DNA of 64,000 nt, from positions 1-64,000 of the forward strand of contig NZ_CDBK01000078.1 in assembly GCF_000819785.1 (NCBI RefSeq), given 5' to 3'. This stretch comes from Aeromonas caviae (GTDB lineage Bacteria > Pseudomonadota > Gammaproteobacteria > Enterobacterales > Aeromonadaceae). Every line of letters begins with the position of its first letter. Position 1 is the stretch's first letter. This document shows positions 38,123-45,413 of the stretch, one piece after another. The translations under genes and the position numbers were made by a program. A model generated the notes under the pieces. It saw only the letters and a program-made list of their open reading frames with translations, did not search any database and was not told the DNA's origin.

Positions 38123-39106
38123 ATGAAAGTTCTATTACTATTTTTTGGTTTTCTCTTTTTGACAAGTTCGGTGAACCCTCAGGAGATCATGACTCGCACA
38201 GTTAGCAGGGATGATGGTTCGTTTATTTCCTATTATCTTGTCCAACATGTCCATGACACAGATACACTGCTGTTGATCCTGCAAGGCTCTGATTGCAATA
38301 GCGTGCTTAACATAGACTCCATACTCACCGAGTATAAAAATGTCTGGCCAGAAGCTGATGTGTTGCTAATCGAAAAGTACGGCATCAATCGTAAATTAAA
38401 ATACAGTGAAGATGCCGAACGCAAGGATTGCCCTGCCCAGTACCTTGAAAAGGACAATCCTGCGCAGCGGGTCGCGGATATCAAGGCTGTGCTCGATATC
38501 GTTCGAAAAGACGGGCAATACAAAAAGTTCATCCTCTTGGGCGGCAGTGAAGGAGCCGTTATCGCCAACCTCGTAACCACAGAAGTCGACTATATCGATG
38601 CCACCATCGCCTTTAATGGCGGTGGCCGCTGGTTTATCGATGACGTTTCACACAGCATCGAGGTAAAGCATAAAAATCCCGAAGCGGCGAGAAAAGAGAT
38701 CGACGGTTTTAAAGGGTTTGCCGAGCATGTTCTTCACAGCAAATCCTTTGAGCTTGAGGTGAGCGGACATGGTTATCATTGGTGGCAGCAGATGCTCTCC
38801 ATCGATCAGCTGGATACCCTTAAAAAAGTAAATTCTCCTTTGCTAATCGTGCAGGGGGGAATGGATACTTCGGTATCACCTCAGAAAACAGATGAATTGA
38901 TGCAGCGCCTTAAAGACCTAGGAAAAAACAATATTGAATATCGGCGTTACGAAGAACTCGATCATGGATTGAAAAACAGTGACGGGAAAAGTCAGCGCAA
39001 AGAGGTCGTCAGCGATATAAATATGTGGTTAAGGTCGAAACTAGGCAATCCAGCCAATAAATCCAGCGGCAACTTATTGAAGCGGGCTGAGCAGGCTGAA
39101 TACTGA
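38123..39106 (+). CDS. Exported alpha/beta hydrolase
   Basis: A 327-residue protein with a hydrophobic N-terminus (VLLLFFGFLFLTSS) acting as a signal peptide or anchor. The alpha/beta hydrolase triad can be read as S142 in the nucleophile elbow GGSEG, D248 in VQGGMDTSVSP and H281 in LDHGL. Substrate is unknown: esterase, peptidase or a secreted effector are all possible. The gene is AT-rich and apparently acquired. Its last codons and stop form part of direct repeat copy B, whose counterpart precedes it. Confidence 0.8.
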   Translation: MKVLLLFFGFLFLTSSVNPQEIMTRTVSRDDGSFISYYLVQHVHDTDTLLLILQGSDCNSVLNIDSILTEYKNVWPEADVLLIEKYGINRKLKYSEDAERKDCPAQYLEKDNPAQRVADIKAVLDIVRKDGQYKKFILLGGSEGAVIANLVTTEVDYIDATIAFNGGGRWFIDDVSHSIEVKHKNPEAARKEIDGFKGFAEHVLHSKSFELEVSGHGYHWWQQMLSIDQLDTLKKVNSPLLIVQGGMDTSVSPQKTDELMQRLKDLGKNNIEYRRYEELDHGLKNSDGKSQRKEVVSDINMWLRSKLGNPANKSSGNLLKRAEQAEY

Positions 39107-39135
39107 AACTCTGGGCGGTAACCATGCTGACGTTC
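39090..39135 (+). repeat. Diverged direct repeat, copy B
   Basis: Matches copy A at 37543-37591 (spacing about 1.55 kb). It spans the last codons of the hydrolase, its stop, the GGGCGG ribosome site and the start of the next small frame. Confidence 0.75.
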
Positions 39136-39312
39136 ACCATAGCTAATATCTTCGCTGTTTTTCTAAACAGTGGTAATTGTTACGCAAATGAAGGAGGTCA
39201 AACGAACCTGCTCTACGTCAAAGATAGTTCAAAATATTATATCTCATATCCATATCACTGCGGAATTAAATTAAATAGAAAGCACCAAGGAGAATATTAT
39301 GAGAATTTTTGA
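39124..39312 (+). CDS. Possible small exported protein
   Basis: A 62-residue frame with a signal-peptide-like start (MLTFTIANIFAVFLNSGNCYA) and GGGCGG upstream. It overlaps the next gene by 14 bp. It may be a genuine small secreted or immunity-type protein coupled to the hydrolase, or a chance frame; no family is recognised. Confidence 0.35.
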   Translation: MLTFTIANIFAVFLNSGNCYANEGGQTNLLYVKDSSKYYISYPYHCGIKLNRKHQGEYYENF

Positions 39313-39766
39313 TAAGTTATTTTGTAAAAAAAACAATAAAGTTATACTAGGTGAGCTAGAAATATCAGATATGCCCAAAGAGCTAAATCATTTAGTTAGT
39401 CGTTTGGGGTTAATAAAACCCAATATGTGCTTTATGAATTCATTCTTAACGGTGATGCAAACCCTGACTAAAGATGAATTTTATATCCACTATGTTTTGG
39501 TTGAGATCACAACTCATACTGGTTACAAGTTCGAACATGCTGTTATTAAATGGAATGGGCGATATTACGATCCTACGCTGGAGCCCCAAAAACTTCATAA
39601 GCAAACAAAATACAGATTACAAAAAGAGTTTTCACCAGAAGAAATAGTGTCGATGATGACCGAAAAATTCGGTTTAGATCACATAAAGCTTATGATCAAT
39701 GGAGAAGCTCCATTTTGGCCTTTAAAAATCAATGAACACGGTGAGTATGACTTCATTGATGCCTGA
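39299..39766 (+). CDS. Small protein with putative Cys-His-Asp catalytic triad
   Basis: A 155-residue AT-rich gene with a strong AAGGAG site. C44 (PNMCFMNS), H80 (KFEHAVIKWNG) and D91 (YYDPTLE) are ordered and spaced as in papain-like or transglutaminase-like folds, where a strand containing His is followed by an aromatic pair and Asp. No signal peptide. Protease, deamidase or acyltransferase activity are all possible. The gene ends 5 bp upstream of an attC-like site overlapping its stop region, so it may be the gene of a first, left-truncated cassette. Function is inferred from motif geometry only. Confidence 0.6.
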   Translation: MRIFDKLFCKKNNKVILGELEISDMPKELNHLVSRLGLIKPNMCFMNSFLTVMQTLTKDEFYIHYVLVEITTHTGYKFEHAVIKWNGRYYDPTLEPQKLHKQTKYRLQKEFSPEEIVSMMTEKFGLDHIKLMINGEAPFWPLKINEHGEYDFIDA

Positions 39767-39863
39767 CAATCGCTTCAATAAAAGACGCAAAAGTCTTGGC
39801 TTGCGTCACTTTATTCCTTAAGTTTAGTCAAAATTTTATACGCCCATTAAGCTGGCGTTATAC
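39761..39863 (+). other. attC-like site 1
   Basis: R'' GCCTGAC and R' GCGTTATAC bracket the site. L'' GCTTCAAT pairs with L' ATTAAGC, leaving one extra base as in functional attC sites. The centre carries a GACGCAA/TTGCGTC stem. The recombination point is predicted between G39857 and T39858. Confidence 0.7.
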
Positions 39864-39888
39864 ATAAAGCTAACAATGGAGTGTAAAA

Positions 39889-40209
39889 ATGTCTAAATGC
39901 AACTGGCCGCTTGGAAACGGCCAACATATTCAGTTCGATGTCTTTGGTCAAAATCAAGGCTGGAATTCCGTCTCAGGCCTGTACATATTCAGCTACCAAT
40001 TGGAAAATGGAAACTGGAGGGCTTTGTATGTAGGCCAAACTGACGATTTCTCTTCCCGCCTTCCTAATCACGAGCGTTTGAATGAGGCTGTCCAACTCGG
40101 TGCAACTCATATCCATGCCGCTGTCGTTCCACTTAAGTCCAATCGTGACTCATGGGAAAGAATGCTAATTCAGCACCTACAGCCCCCAATGAACACTCAG
40201 CACCGATAG
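39889..40209 (+). CDS. GIY-YIG domain protein (gene cassette)
   Basis: A 106-residue single-domain protein with the GIY-YIG nuclease layout: GLY (30-32), YVG (47-49), R57, H61 and a later E90 in SWERMLI, with N102 near the end. These correspond to the tyrosines, arginine and metal-binding glutamate of the family. There is no extra DNA-binding domain. It is encoded alone in a cassette with GGAG upstream of the ATG. Small GIY-YIG proteins are frequent integron cargo; whether this one cuts DNA or RNA is unknown. Confidence 0.8.
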   Translation: MSKCNWPLGNGQHIQFDVFGQNQGWNSVSGLYIFSYQLENGNWRALYVGQTDDFSSRLPNHERLNEAVQLGATHIHAAVVPLKSNRDSWERMLIQHLQPPMNTQHR

Positions 40210-40220
40210 CGGTTTGTTAT

Positions 40221-40310
40221 GTATAACAAGGTCCTCAAGGGGCAGCCCAACTACACTGGGCTCTGATCTGCGCTGCTACGCAACTTTGACCCGTTATGGT
40301 GGCGTTAGGA
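40221..40310 (+). other. attC-like site 2
   Basis: R'' GTATAAC followed by AAGGTCCTCAAGGGG resembles the start of the Vibrio cholerae repeat; R' is GCGTTAGG. The centre has a perfect AGCCCA/TGGGCT hairpin. Recombination predicted between G40304 and T40305. Confidence 0.75.
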
Positions 40311-40331
40311 AAAATCAAAGTTCGAGGTAAT

Positions 40332-41081
40332 ATGCAAATATCAAGAAGAACAAAATTTTCACTTAGCCAACTCCTCGCTGTTGTAGAAAAACCAACTGTC
40401 TATGTTCTTTTCGAAAAATTTGGGCTTGAGCCACAGTTGGTTTCTTCTCCCGCTGGCATTAGTGACCAAATAACCTCATCTTCAGAGGAAGTTCTGTCTG
40501 ACTTACTTATTGAGTTGATCCATACAAATAGAACACTGAGAAACCAAACCAATCCAAAATATAAGTTTGATGACCAGTACTCCATACTCAAAAAGTCCTT
40601 GTTACTTGATGGTTACAAGATAGAAGAGCAAGCAATAGAGGCTCTAGATCCAAATTTTCAGGGGCATGAACCTGTTGAAGATGCCTTATTGAAAGAGCTT
40701 AACAATTCGTTACTACAAAATACAATCGGAATAGAGCGATCAGTTAAAGCGTCTGCTGAGGATTTTGTAAAAGCACAGCCTGACTATAACGGTAGCCTTA
40801 CAAATATACGTATAGCTCTTGAAACGTTAATAAGGGAAATTGCGTTTGCGCAAGGTTTTACCACATCACGCAATGGAAATACCTGGGGGCCTTCTCTAGC
40901 ATATTTGAAGAGCAATGGTTTTATTGATCAACAAGAGGAACAGGCATTAGCTTCTGTTTTTACATTTATCAGTAATGGAGCCCATGTTCCGCTCGGCTTT
41001 AGCCACGAAGAGTTTGTTAGATTGGGGCGAAACCTCTGTTCTTCTATGTGCTACTTTGTGGTCAAAAAGTATAATGCCTAA
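40332..41081 (+). CDS. Probable HEPN/Abi-type protein (gene cassette)
   Basis: A 249-residue soluble, helical protein. The N-terminal half has YSILKKSLLLDGYKIEE, a pattern seen at the start of AbiJ-like and related proteins. The C-terminal about 95 residues (NIRIALETLIREIAF, WGPSLAYLKSNG, FISNGAHVPLGF) resemble the abortive-infection C-terminal, HEPN-like domain with its conserved G-x-H. It is the only gene of its cassette; GAGG lies four bases before the ATG. A role as a phage-defence RNase is inferred from these weak similarities. Confidence 0.6.
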   Translation: MQISRRTKFSLSQLLAVVEKPTVYVLFEKFGLEPQLVSSPAGISDQITSSSEEVLSDLLIELIHTNRTLRNQTNPKYKFDDQYSILKKSLLLDGYKIEEQAIEALDPNFQGHEPVEDALLKELNNSLLQNTIGIERSVKASAEDFVKAQPDYNGSLTNIRIALETLIREIAFAQGFTTSRNGNTWGPSLAYLKSNGFIDQQEEQALASVFTFISNGAHVPLGFSHEEFVRLGRNLCSSMCYFVVKKYNA

Positions 41082-41148
41082 CAAGCGCAAGCAGTTGGAA
41101 AAATTACTCGCTGGCGTTCCCAATTTCCCGCTGTTGCGAGCGTTAGTC
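41076..41148 (+). other. attC-like site 3
   Basis: R'' GCCTAAC, L'' GCGCAAGCAG, L' CTGTTGCG and R' GCGTTAGTC form an imperfect inverted repeat with one extra G on one arm. It overlaps the last codons of the HEPN/Abi-like gene. Recombination predicted between G41142 and T41143. It is the clearest of the three sites. Confidence 0.85.
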
Positions 41149-41239
41149 AAAGAAAAGTCCATCTTTTCATCCCTATGTAATATGCCTCATTAAGCCTTTA
41201 GCTACTAACAACAAGAGGAATAGTTGGCAGGCAATAAAC

Positions 41240-41262
41240 GAGGGGGGCACTTGCCCCCTCTG
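41240..41262 (-). terminator. Terminator of the cys operon
   Basis: On the minus strand, GAGGGGGCA pairs with TGCCCCCCTC and is followed by GTTTATT, about 30 bp after the cysC stop. Confidence 0.75.
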
Positions 41263-41291
41263 ATATCAACCCTCGGTATCGGCAACCAATC

Positions 41292-41885
41292 TCAGTCGAT
41301 CAGCCCCCGCAGCCGCAGGGCGGTCAGCAGCTCATCCACCAGCGCTTCCACCGGCTTGCCGGCGTTGAGCAGATGGATCTCCGGATTTTCCGGTGCCTCG
41401 TAGGCGGAGTCGATACCGGTAAAGTTGCGAATTTCCCCCGCCCGCGCCTTCTTGTAGAGCCCCTTGGGGTCGCGCTCTTCACACACGCTAAGGGGCGCAT
41501 CCACAAACACCTCGACAAACTCCCCTTCACCCACGAGATTGCGCACCAGTTGCCGCTCGGCACGGAACGGCGAGATAAAGGCGGTGAGCACGATAAGTCC
41601 CGCATCCACCATGAGTTTTGCCACTTCGCCGACCCGGCGGATATTCTCCTGGCGGGCGGCGTCATCGAAGCCGAGATCGCCGCACAGGCCGTGGCGCACA
41701 TTGTCCCCATCCAGCAGGTAGGTGTGCTTGCCCGAGGCGGCCAGCGCCTGCTCCAGTGCCCCCGCCAGGGTGGACTTGCCCGCCCCGGAGAGCCCGGTAA
41801 ACCAGATCACCAGCGGCTTTTGCCCCTTCTGCTCGGCCCGGCTCTGTTTGTCGACGGCATGGGCATGCCACACGATATTGCTCAT
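41292..41885 (-). CDS. cysC: Adenylyl-sulfate kinase CysC
   Basis: CysC phosphorylates APS to PAPS in sulfate assimilation. The 197-residue kinase has Walker A (GLSGAGKST), [19 protein letters not shown] and the [16 protein letters not shown]-terminal motif. AAGGAG precedes ATG (MSNIVWH). It is the last gene of the cys operon. Its first codons and leader are the youngest copy of the 110-bp repeat upstream. Confidence 0.97.
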   Translation of the reverse strand: MSNIVWHAHAVDKQSRAEQKGQKPLVIWFTGLSGAGKSTLAGALEQALAASGKHTYLLDGDNVRHGLCGDLGFDDAARQENIRRVGEVAKLMVDAGLIVLTAFISPFRAERQLVRNLVGEGEFVEVFVDAPLSVCEERDPKGLYKKARAGEIRNFTGIDSAYEAPENPEIHLLNAGKPVEALVDELLTALRLRGLID

Positions 41886-41920
41886 CCAACACTCCTTGAT
41901 TGGCGCTCACGCCTCAAAAC

Positions 41921-41995
41921 TTAAACTGTCCGGCACCACAGGGAGCCACCTCGGACTATCAGCCGACAACGTGCTGATGCCATGGCATTGCTCAC
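41921..41995 (-). CDS. Mini-ORF 1 in cysC leader repeats
   Basis: 24 codons starting with GTG behind the duplicated AAGGAG site. The first three residues (MSN) equal those of CysC; the core reads ASARCRLIVRGGSL and is followed by a second Cys. It resembles mini-ORF 2. It could be a leader peptide or merely repeat debris. Confidence 0.35.
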   Translation of the reverse strand: MSNAMASARCRLIVRGGSLWCRTV

Positions 41996-42042
41996 CCAAC
42001 ACTCCTTGATTGGCGCTCACGCCTCAATACTGACACTGTCCG

Positions 42043-42105
42043 TTACCGCAGGGAGCCGCCTCGCACCATGAGGCGGCAAGGTGCTGATGCCCTGAGATTG
42101 CGCAT
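42043..42105 (-). CDS. Mini-ORF 2 in cysC leader repeats
   Basis: 20 codons starting with ATG behind a G-rich site in the third repeat unit, core ASAPCRLMVRGGSL. In the shared core, five of the codon differences from mini-ORF 1 are synonymous third-position changes, which hints at, but does not prove, selection on the peptide. Confidence 0.35.
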   Translation of the reverse strand: MRNLRASAPCRLMVRGGSLR

Positions 42106-42232
42106 GCAACCCCCCCTGATTGGCGCTCACGCCTGGATGCCAGTGCCCTGGCACTCCCCTGTGTCATAAGCAGCCTTGATAAAAGCCGCGTTAACATAAG
42201 CAGCCCTTAACACATCCCCCCGGTATCAGACC

Positions 42233-43957
42233 TTAAAACGGAAACAGCAGGGGTACCATGACGATCACCCCGATGCTGTAGGCCAGGGAGACCGGCAGGG
42301 CCAGCTTGAGATAATCCGGCATCTTGTAGTTGCCCGCCGCATAGACCATCAGGTTGGTCTGGTAGCCGTAGGGCAGGATAAAGCTGGAACTCGCCCCGAA
42401 CAGCACCGCCAGAATGAACGGCATGGTGGAGACATCCATGCTGAGCGCCAGCTGGAATCCCATGGGGAAGGCCAGGGCCGCCGCCGCGTTGTTGCTCATC
42501 AGCTCCGTCAGCACCAGGGTAAACAGGTAGATCCCCACGAAGGCGATAAAGGGACTGGCCCCGTTGAACTCCCCCATCAGCCAGTCGGCGATGAGCTTGG
42601 CCAGGCCGCTCTTCTCCAGCTGATCGGCGATGGCGAGCGCCCCGCCCACCACCAGCCAGATATCCAGGGGAAAGCGGCGGCGGATCTCGTCCAGGGTCAG
42701 GATGCGTGAAAACAGCAGCACCACCAGCATCACCAGCAGCCCCTTGAAGAGCGGCACCAGATCGAGCACCGACAGGGTCAGCACCCCGAGGAACCCCGCC
42801 ACCACGGCGGCGCTGCGCGTGGCATCGAGCCGGGTGGAGGCCTCCAGCCCGCTCACCACCACGAACTCCCGGGAGAGGGACTTGTTGCCCGCAAACTTGG
42901 GGCCGGGCGCCAGCAGCAGGGTGTCCCCTGCGTGCAGTTCAATCTGACCCAGGCCGCCGGTGAGCTGGGTCTCGCCCCGGCGCACCGCCAGCACTACCGC
43001 ATCGAAATGGGTGCGAAACTCCGCATCCTTGATGGTCTGACCCACCAGGCGCGAGCTGTGGCTGACGATCACCTCCACCAGGTGCTGGCCGTTGAGGCGG
43101 TGCTGGCCGTAGAGATCCAACCCTTTGAGCTCCTGCAACACGCCGACGCTCTCCACGTCGCCACAGAACAGCAGCATGTCCCCCTCGTGCAGCTCGTGTT
43201 CCGGCTGCACCGGGCAGATCACCTGGTTGCCCCGGATGATCTCGGCAAGATAGAGGCTTTTCAGGCTGCGCAGGCCATTCTCCTTGACGCTGCGCCCGGC
43301 CATGGGGGAGCCGGGGCCCACCTTGGCTTCGAGAAAATAGCCGGATTCCCGGCTCATCTCGGTGTCCTGCTCCGGCAGGTGGCGGGCAAACAGCAGCACG
43401 GCCACCAGCCCTGTCAATAATGTGCCAGCACCCACCATAAAGAAGTCGAACATGCCGAGCGGCTTGGCCCCCATCTTGATGAGGAAGCTGTTGACGATGA
43501 GGTTGGTGGAGGTGCCGATCAGGGTCAGCACGCCGCCAAAGGTCGCCGCGAAGCACATGGGCAACAGCAGCCGGGAGGGCGCATGGTTGGGGTTGCGCTT
43601 GACCGCCCCCAGCATGGACGCCACCACGGCGGTGTTGTTGACGAACGCCGACAGGAAGGCGGTGGAAAACCACACCTTCACCAGCACCTTGTTGAAGGAG
43701 CCGGTGCCCACCAGGTTGGCAAACCAGCTCATGACCCGGGTCTTCTCCACCGCGAGCGACACCAGCAGCAGCAACACCAGGGTCAGCAGGGCGCTGTTGG
43801 TGTAGCCCGCCACCACGGCGTTGATGTCCGCCAGGCCGCTCAGGTAGGTGATGAGCACGGCGCCCGAGAAGAGCAGCGCCGGCCGGAGTTTGCCCTGGAT
43901 CAGCAGGGCGACGAGGGCAGCCAGCAGACCCAGCACCAGGGATTGTTGCCAGGTCAT
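42233..43957 (-). CDS. SLC13-family transporter with two TrkA-C domains, probable sulfate permease
   Basis: A 574-residue divalent-anion:Na+ symporter-type protein. Two clusters of transmembrane helices (about 5-190 and 385-574) flank two RCK-C/TrkA-C domains (around MAGRSVKENGL and LVGQTIKDAEF). GTSTNLIVNS and the matching LPYGYQTNLMVYAAG are the paired anion/sodium-binding SNT-like motifs. Placement between cysN and cysC indicates sulfate as substrate. It starts 4 bp after the cysN stop. Confidence 0.9.
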   Translation of the reverse strand: MTWQQSLVLGLLAALVALLIQGKLRPALLFSGAVLITYLSGLADINAVVAGYTNSALLTLVLLLLVSLAVEKTRVMSWFANLVGTGSFNKVLVKVWFSTAFLSAFVNNTAVVASMLGAVKRNPNHAPSRLLLPMCFAATFGGVLTLIGTSTNLIVNSFLIKMGAKPLGMFDFFMVGAGTLLTGLVAVLLFARHLPEQDTEMSRESGYFLEAKVGPGSPMAGRSVKENGLRSLKSLYLAEIIRGNQVICPVQPEHELHEGDMLLFCGDVESVGVLQELKGLDLYGQHRLNGQHLVEVIVSHSSRLVGQTIKDAEFRTHFDAVVLAVRRGETQLTGGLGQIELHAGDTLLLAPGPKFAGNKSLSREFVVVSGLEASTRLDATRSAAVVAGFLGVLTLSVLDLVPLFKGLLVMLVVLLFSRILTLDEIRRRFPLDIWLVVGGALAIADQLEKSGLAKLIADWLMGEFNGASPFIAFVGIYLFTLVLTELMSNNAAAALAFPMGFQLALSMDVSTMPFILAVLFGASSSFILPYGYQTNLMVYAAGNYKMPDYLKLALPVSLAYSIGVIVMVPLLFPF

Positions 43958-43961
43958 GGGC

Positions 43962-45389
43962 TTACTCCTTGCCGGAATCGTTGCTGATGGTCAGCGCCTG
44001 CCAGTGGGGGAAGTGCTTGCGCACCAGGGCGTTGAGCTCCACTTCGAACTCGCTGTATTGCCCTGCCATCACCTTGGCCGCCAGCCCTTCCACTATCATG
44101 CCCGCGCCCACGGTGACGTTGGTCAGCCGGTCGATGAGGATGAAGCTGCCGGTGTCGCGGATCTCCTTGTAGGGGTCGAACGCCACCGGGTCGGTCAGGC
44201 TGAATTCGCACAGGCCGATCTCGTTGAGCTTGAGCTCGGAGGCGGGCAGCTCGTCGAGCTTGTTGATCTCGATGCGGTGGCGGATAGCCTCCACCTGACC
44301 GCGACTCTTCTTGGTGGCCAGCTTGACGTCATAGACCCGGCCCGGTTGCAGGGACTCTTCCCCCATCCAGACGATGTGAGCCAGCACGTTCTGGGTCACC
44401 TGGGGCTTTTTCACCGCATCCACCAGCAGGTCGCCCCGGCTGATGTCGATTTCGTCCGCGAAGGTGACCGTGATGGCCTGACCCGGCAGGGCGTACTCCA
44501 GATCCCCGTCGAAGGTGACGATGCGGGTCACCGTGCTCTCTTTGCCGGACGGCAGCACAGCAAGCTTGTCGCCCACCCGCAGAATGCCGGAGGCCAGGGT
44601 GCCCGCGAAGCCGCGAAAATCGAGGTTGGGGCGGTTCACGTACTGCACCGGCAGGCGCACCGGGTGGCGCTCCAGCTCGCGCTCCACTTCGGCGGACTCC
44701 AGCAAGGAGAGCAGGGTCTCGCCCTGATACCAGGCCAGCTTGTCGCTCGGGTTGACCACGTTGTCACCGTCCAGGGCCGAGACCGGCACGATGTGGATGG
44801 TGTCGACGCTGAGCTTCTTGGCGAATTCGCGGTACTCCAAGCTGATGCGATCGAACACCTCCTGGCTGAACTCCACCAGGTCCATCTTGTTCACTGCCAC
44901 CACGAACTGCTTGATGCCGAGTAGGCTTGCGATAAAGCTGTGGCGGCGGGTCTGATCCAGCACCCCCTTGCGGGCGTCGATCAGGATGATGGCCAGATCG
45001 CAGGTGGAGGCGCCGGTGGCCATGTTGCGGGTGTACTGCTCGTGGCCCGGGGTATCCGAGATGATGAATTTGCGCTTGGCGGTGGAGAAATAGCGGTAGG
45101 CCACGTCGATGGTGATGCCCTGCTCGCGCTCCGCCTGCAGGCCGTCCACCAGCAGGGCCAGATCCAGCTTCTCGCCGGTGGTGCCGAGCTTCTGGCTGTC
45201 GGACTCCAGCGCTTTGAGCTGATCTTCATAGATCTGCTGGGAGTCGTGCAGCAGGCGGCCGATGAGGGTGCTCTTGCCGTCGTCCACGCTGCCGCAGGTG
45301 AGAAAACGCAGCAGGCTCTTGTGCTGCTGGGCGTGCAGGTAGGCTTCAATGCCCTGTTCGCTGATGGCGGTCTGAATGTGGTTGTTCAT
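43962..45389 (-). CDS. cysN: Sulfate adenylyltransferase subunit 1 (GTPase) CysN
   Basis: The GTPase subunit that drives APS formation by CysD. The 475-residue protein has G1 [16 protein letters not shown]3 [10 protein letters not shown]4 NKMDLV, and EF-Tu-like domains 2 and 3. There is no fused CysC domain, consistent with the separate cysC downstream. It follows cysD by 24 bp. Confidence 0.98.
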   Translation of the reverse strand: MNNHIQTAISEQGIEAYLHAQQHKSLLRFLTCGSVDDGKSTLIGRLLHDSQQIYEDQLKALESDSQKLGTTGEKLDLALLVDGLQAEREQGITIDVAYRYFSTAKRKFIISDTPGHEQYTRNMATGASTCDLAIILIDARKGVLDQTRRHSFIASLLGIKQFVVAVNKMDLVEFSQEVFDRISLEYREFAKKLSVDTIHIVPVSALDGDNVVNPSDKLAWYQGETLLSLLESAEVERELERHPVRLPVQYVNRPNLDFRGFAGTLASGILRVGDKLAVLPSGKESTVTRIVTFDGDLEYALPGQAITVTFADEIDISRGDLLVDAVKKPQVTQNVLAHIVWMGEESLQPGRVYDVKLATKKSRGQVEAIRHRIEINKLDELPASELKLNEIGLCEFSLTDPVAFDPYKEIRDTGSFILIDRLTNVTVGAGMIVEGLAAKVMAGQYSEFEVELNALVRKHFPHWQALTISNDSGKE

Positions 45390-45413
45390 GTTGCGATTCC
45401 TTAGAACATTTTT

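Larger units (their letters stand above)
39761..41148 (+). mobile_element. Integron gene-cassette cluster without integrase (CALIN)
   Basis: Three attC-like sites in the same orientation delimit two complete cassettes (39858-40304 and 40305-41142), each with one ORF starting 27-31 bp after the cassette junction and ending just before the next attC. This geometry is diagnostic of integron cassettes. No intI gene or attI is seen in the window. The element lies next to the cys operon. Confidence 0.8.
41878..42150 (-). repeat. Tandem repeat of the cysC 5' end, exact 110-bp period
   Basis: Units start at 41878, 41988 and 42098, the third partial. Units 1 and 2 share 39 of 40 bases over the cysC start, its AAGGAG site and the GGCG-TGAG-CGCC mini-hairpin. 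The rest of the unit has diverged. The 42151-42232 remainder holds a 6-bp palindrome (AGTGCC/GGCACT) and two CATAAGCAGCC copies, and nothing else I can name. Confidence 0.9.

Noticed and set aside
38018-38123. attC site between the first two island genes
   Set aside because: AT-rich spacer with no R''/R' pair or inverted arms; so the left limit of the integron array stays undefined.
41149-41240. Possible fourth attC or cassette remnant right of site 3
   Set aside because: ACTAACAAC near 41205 resembles an R'' box, but no matching L', L'' or R' could be found.
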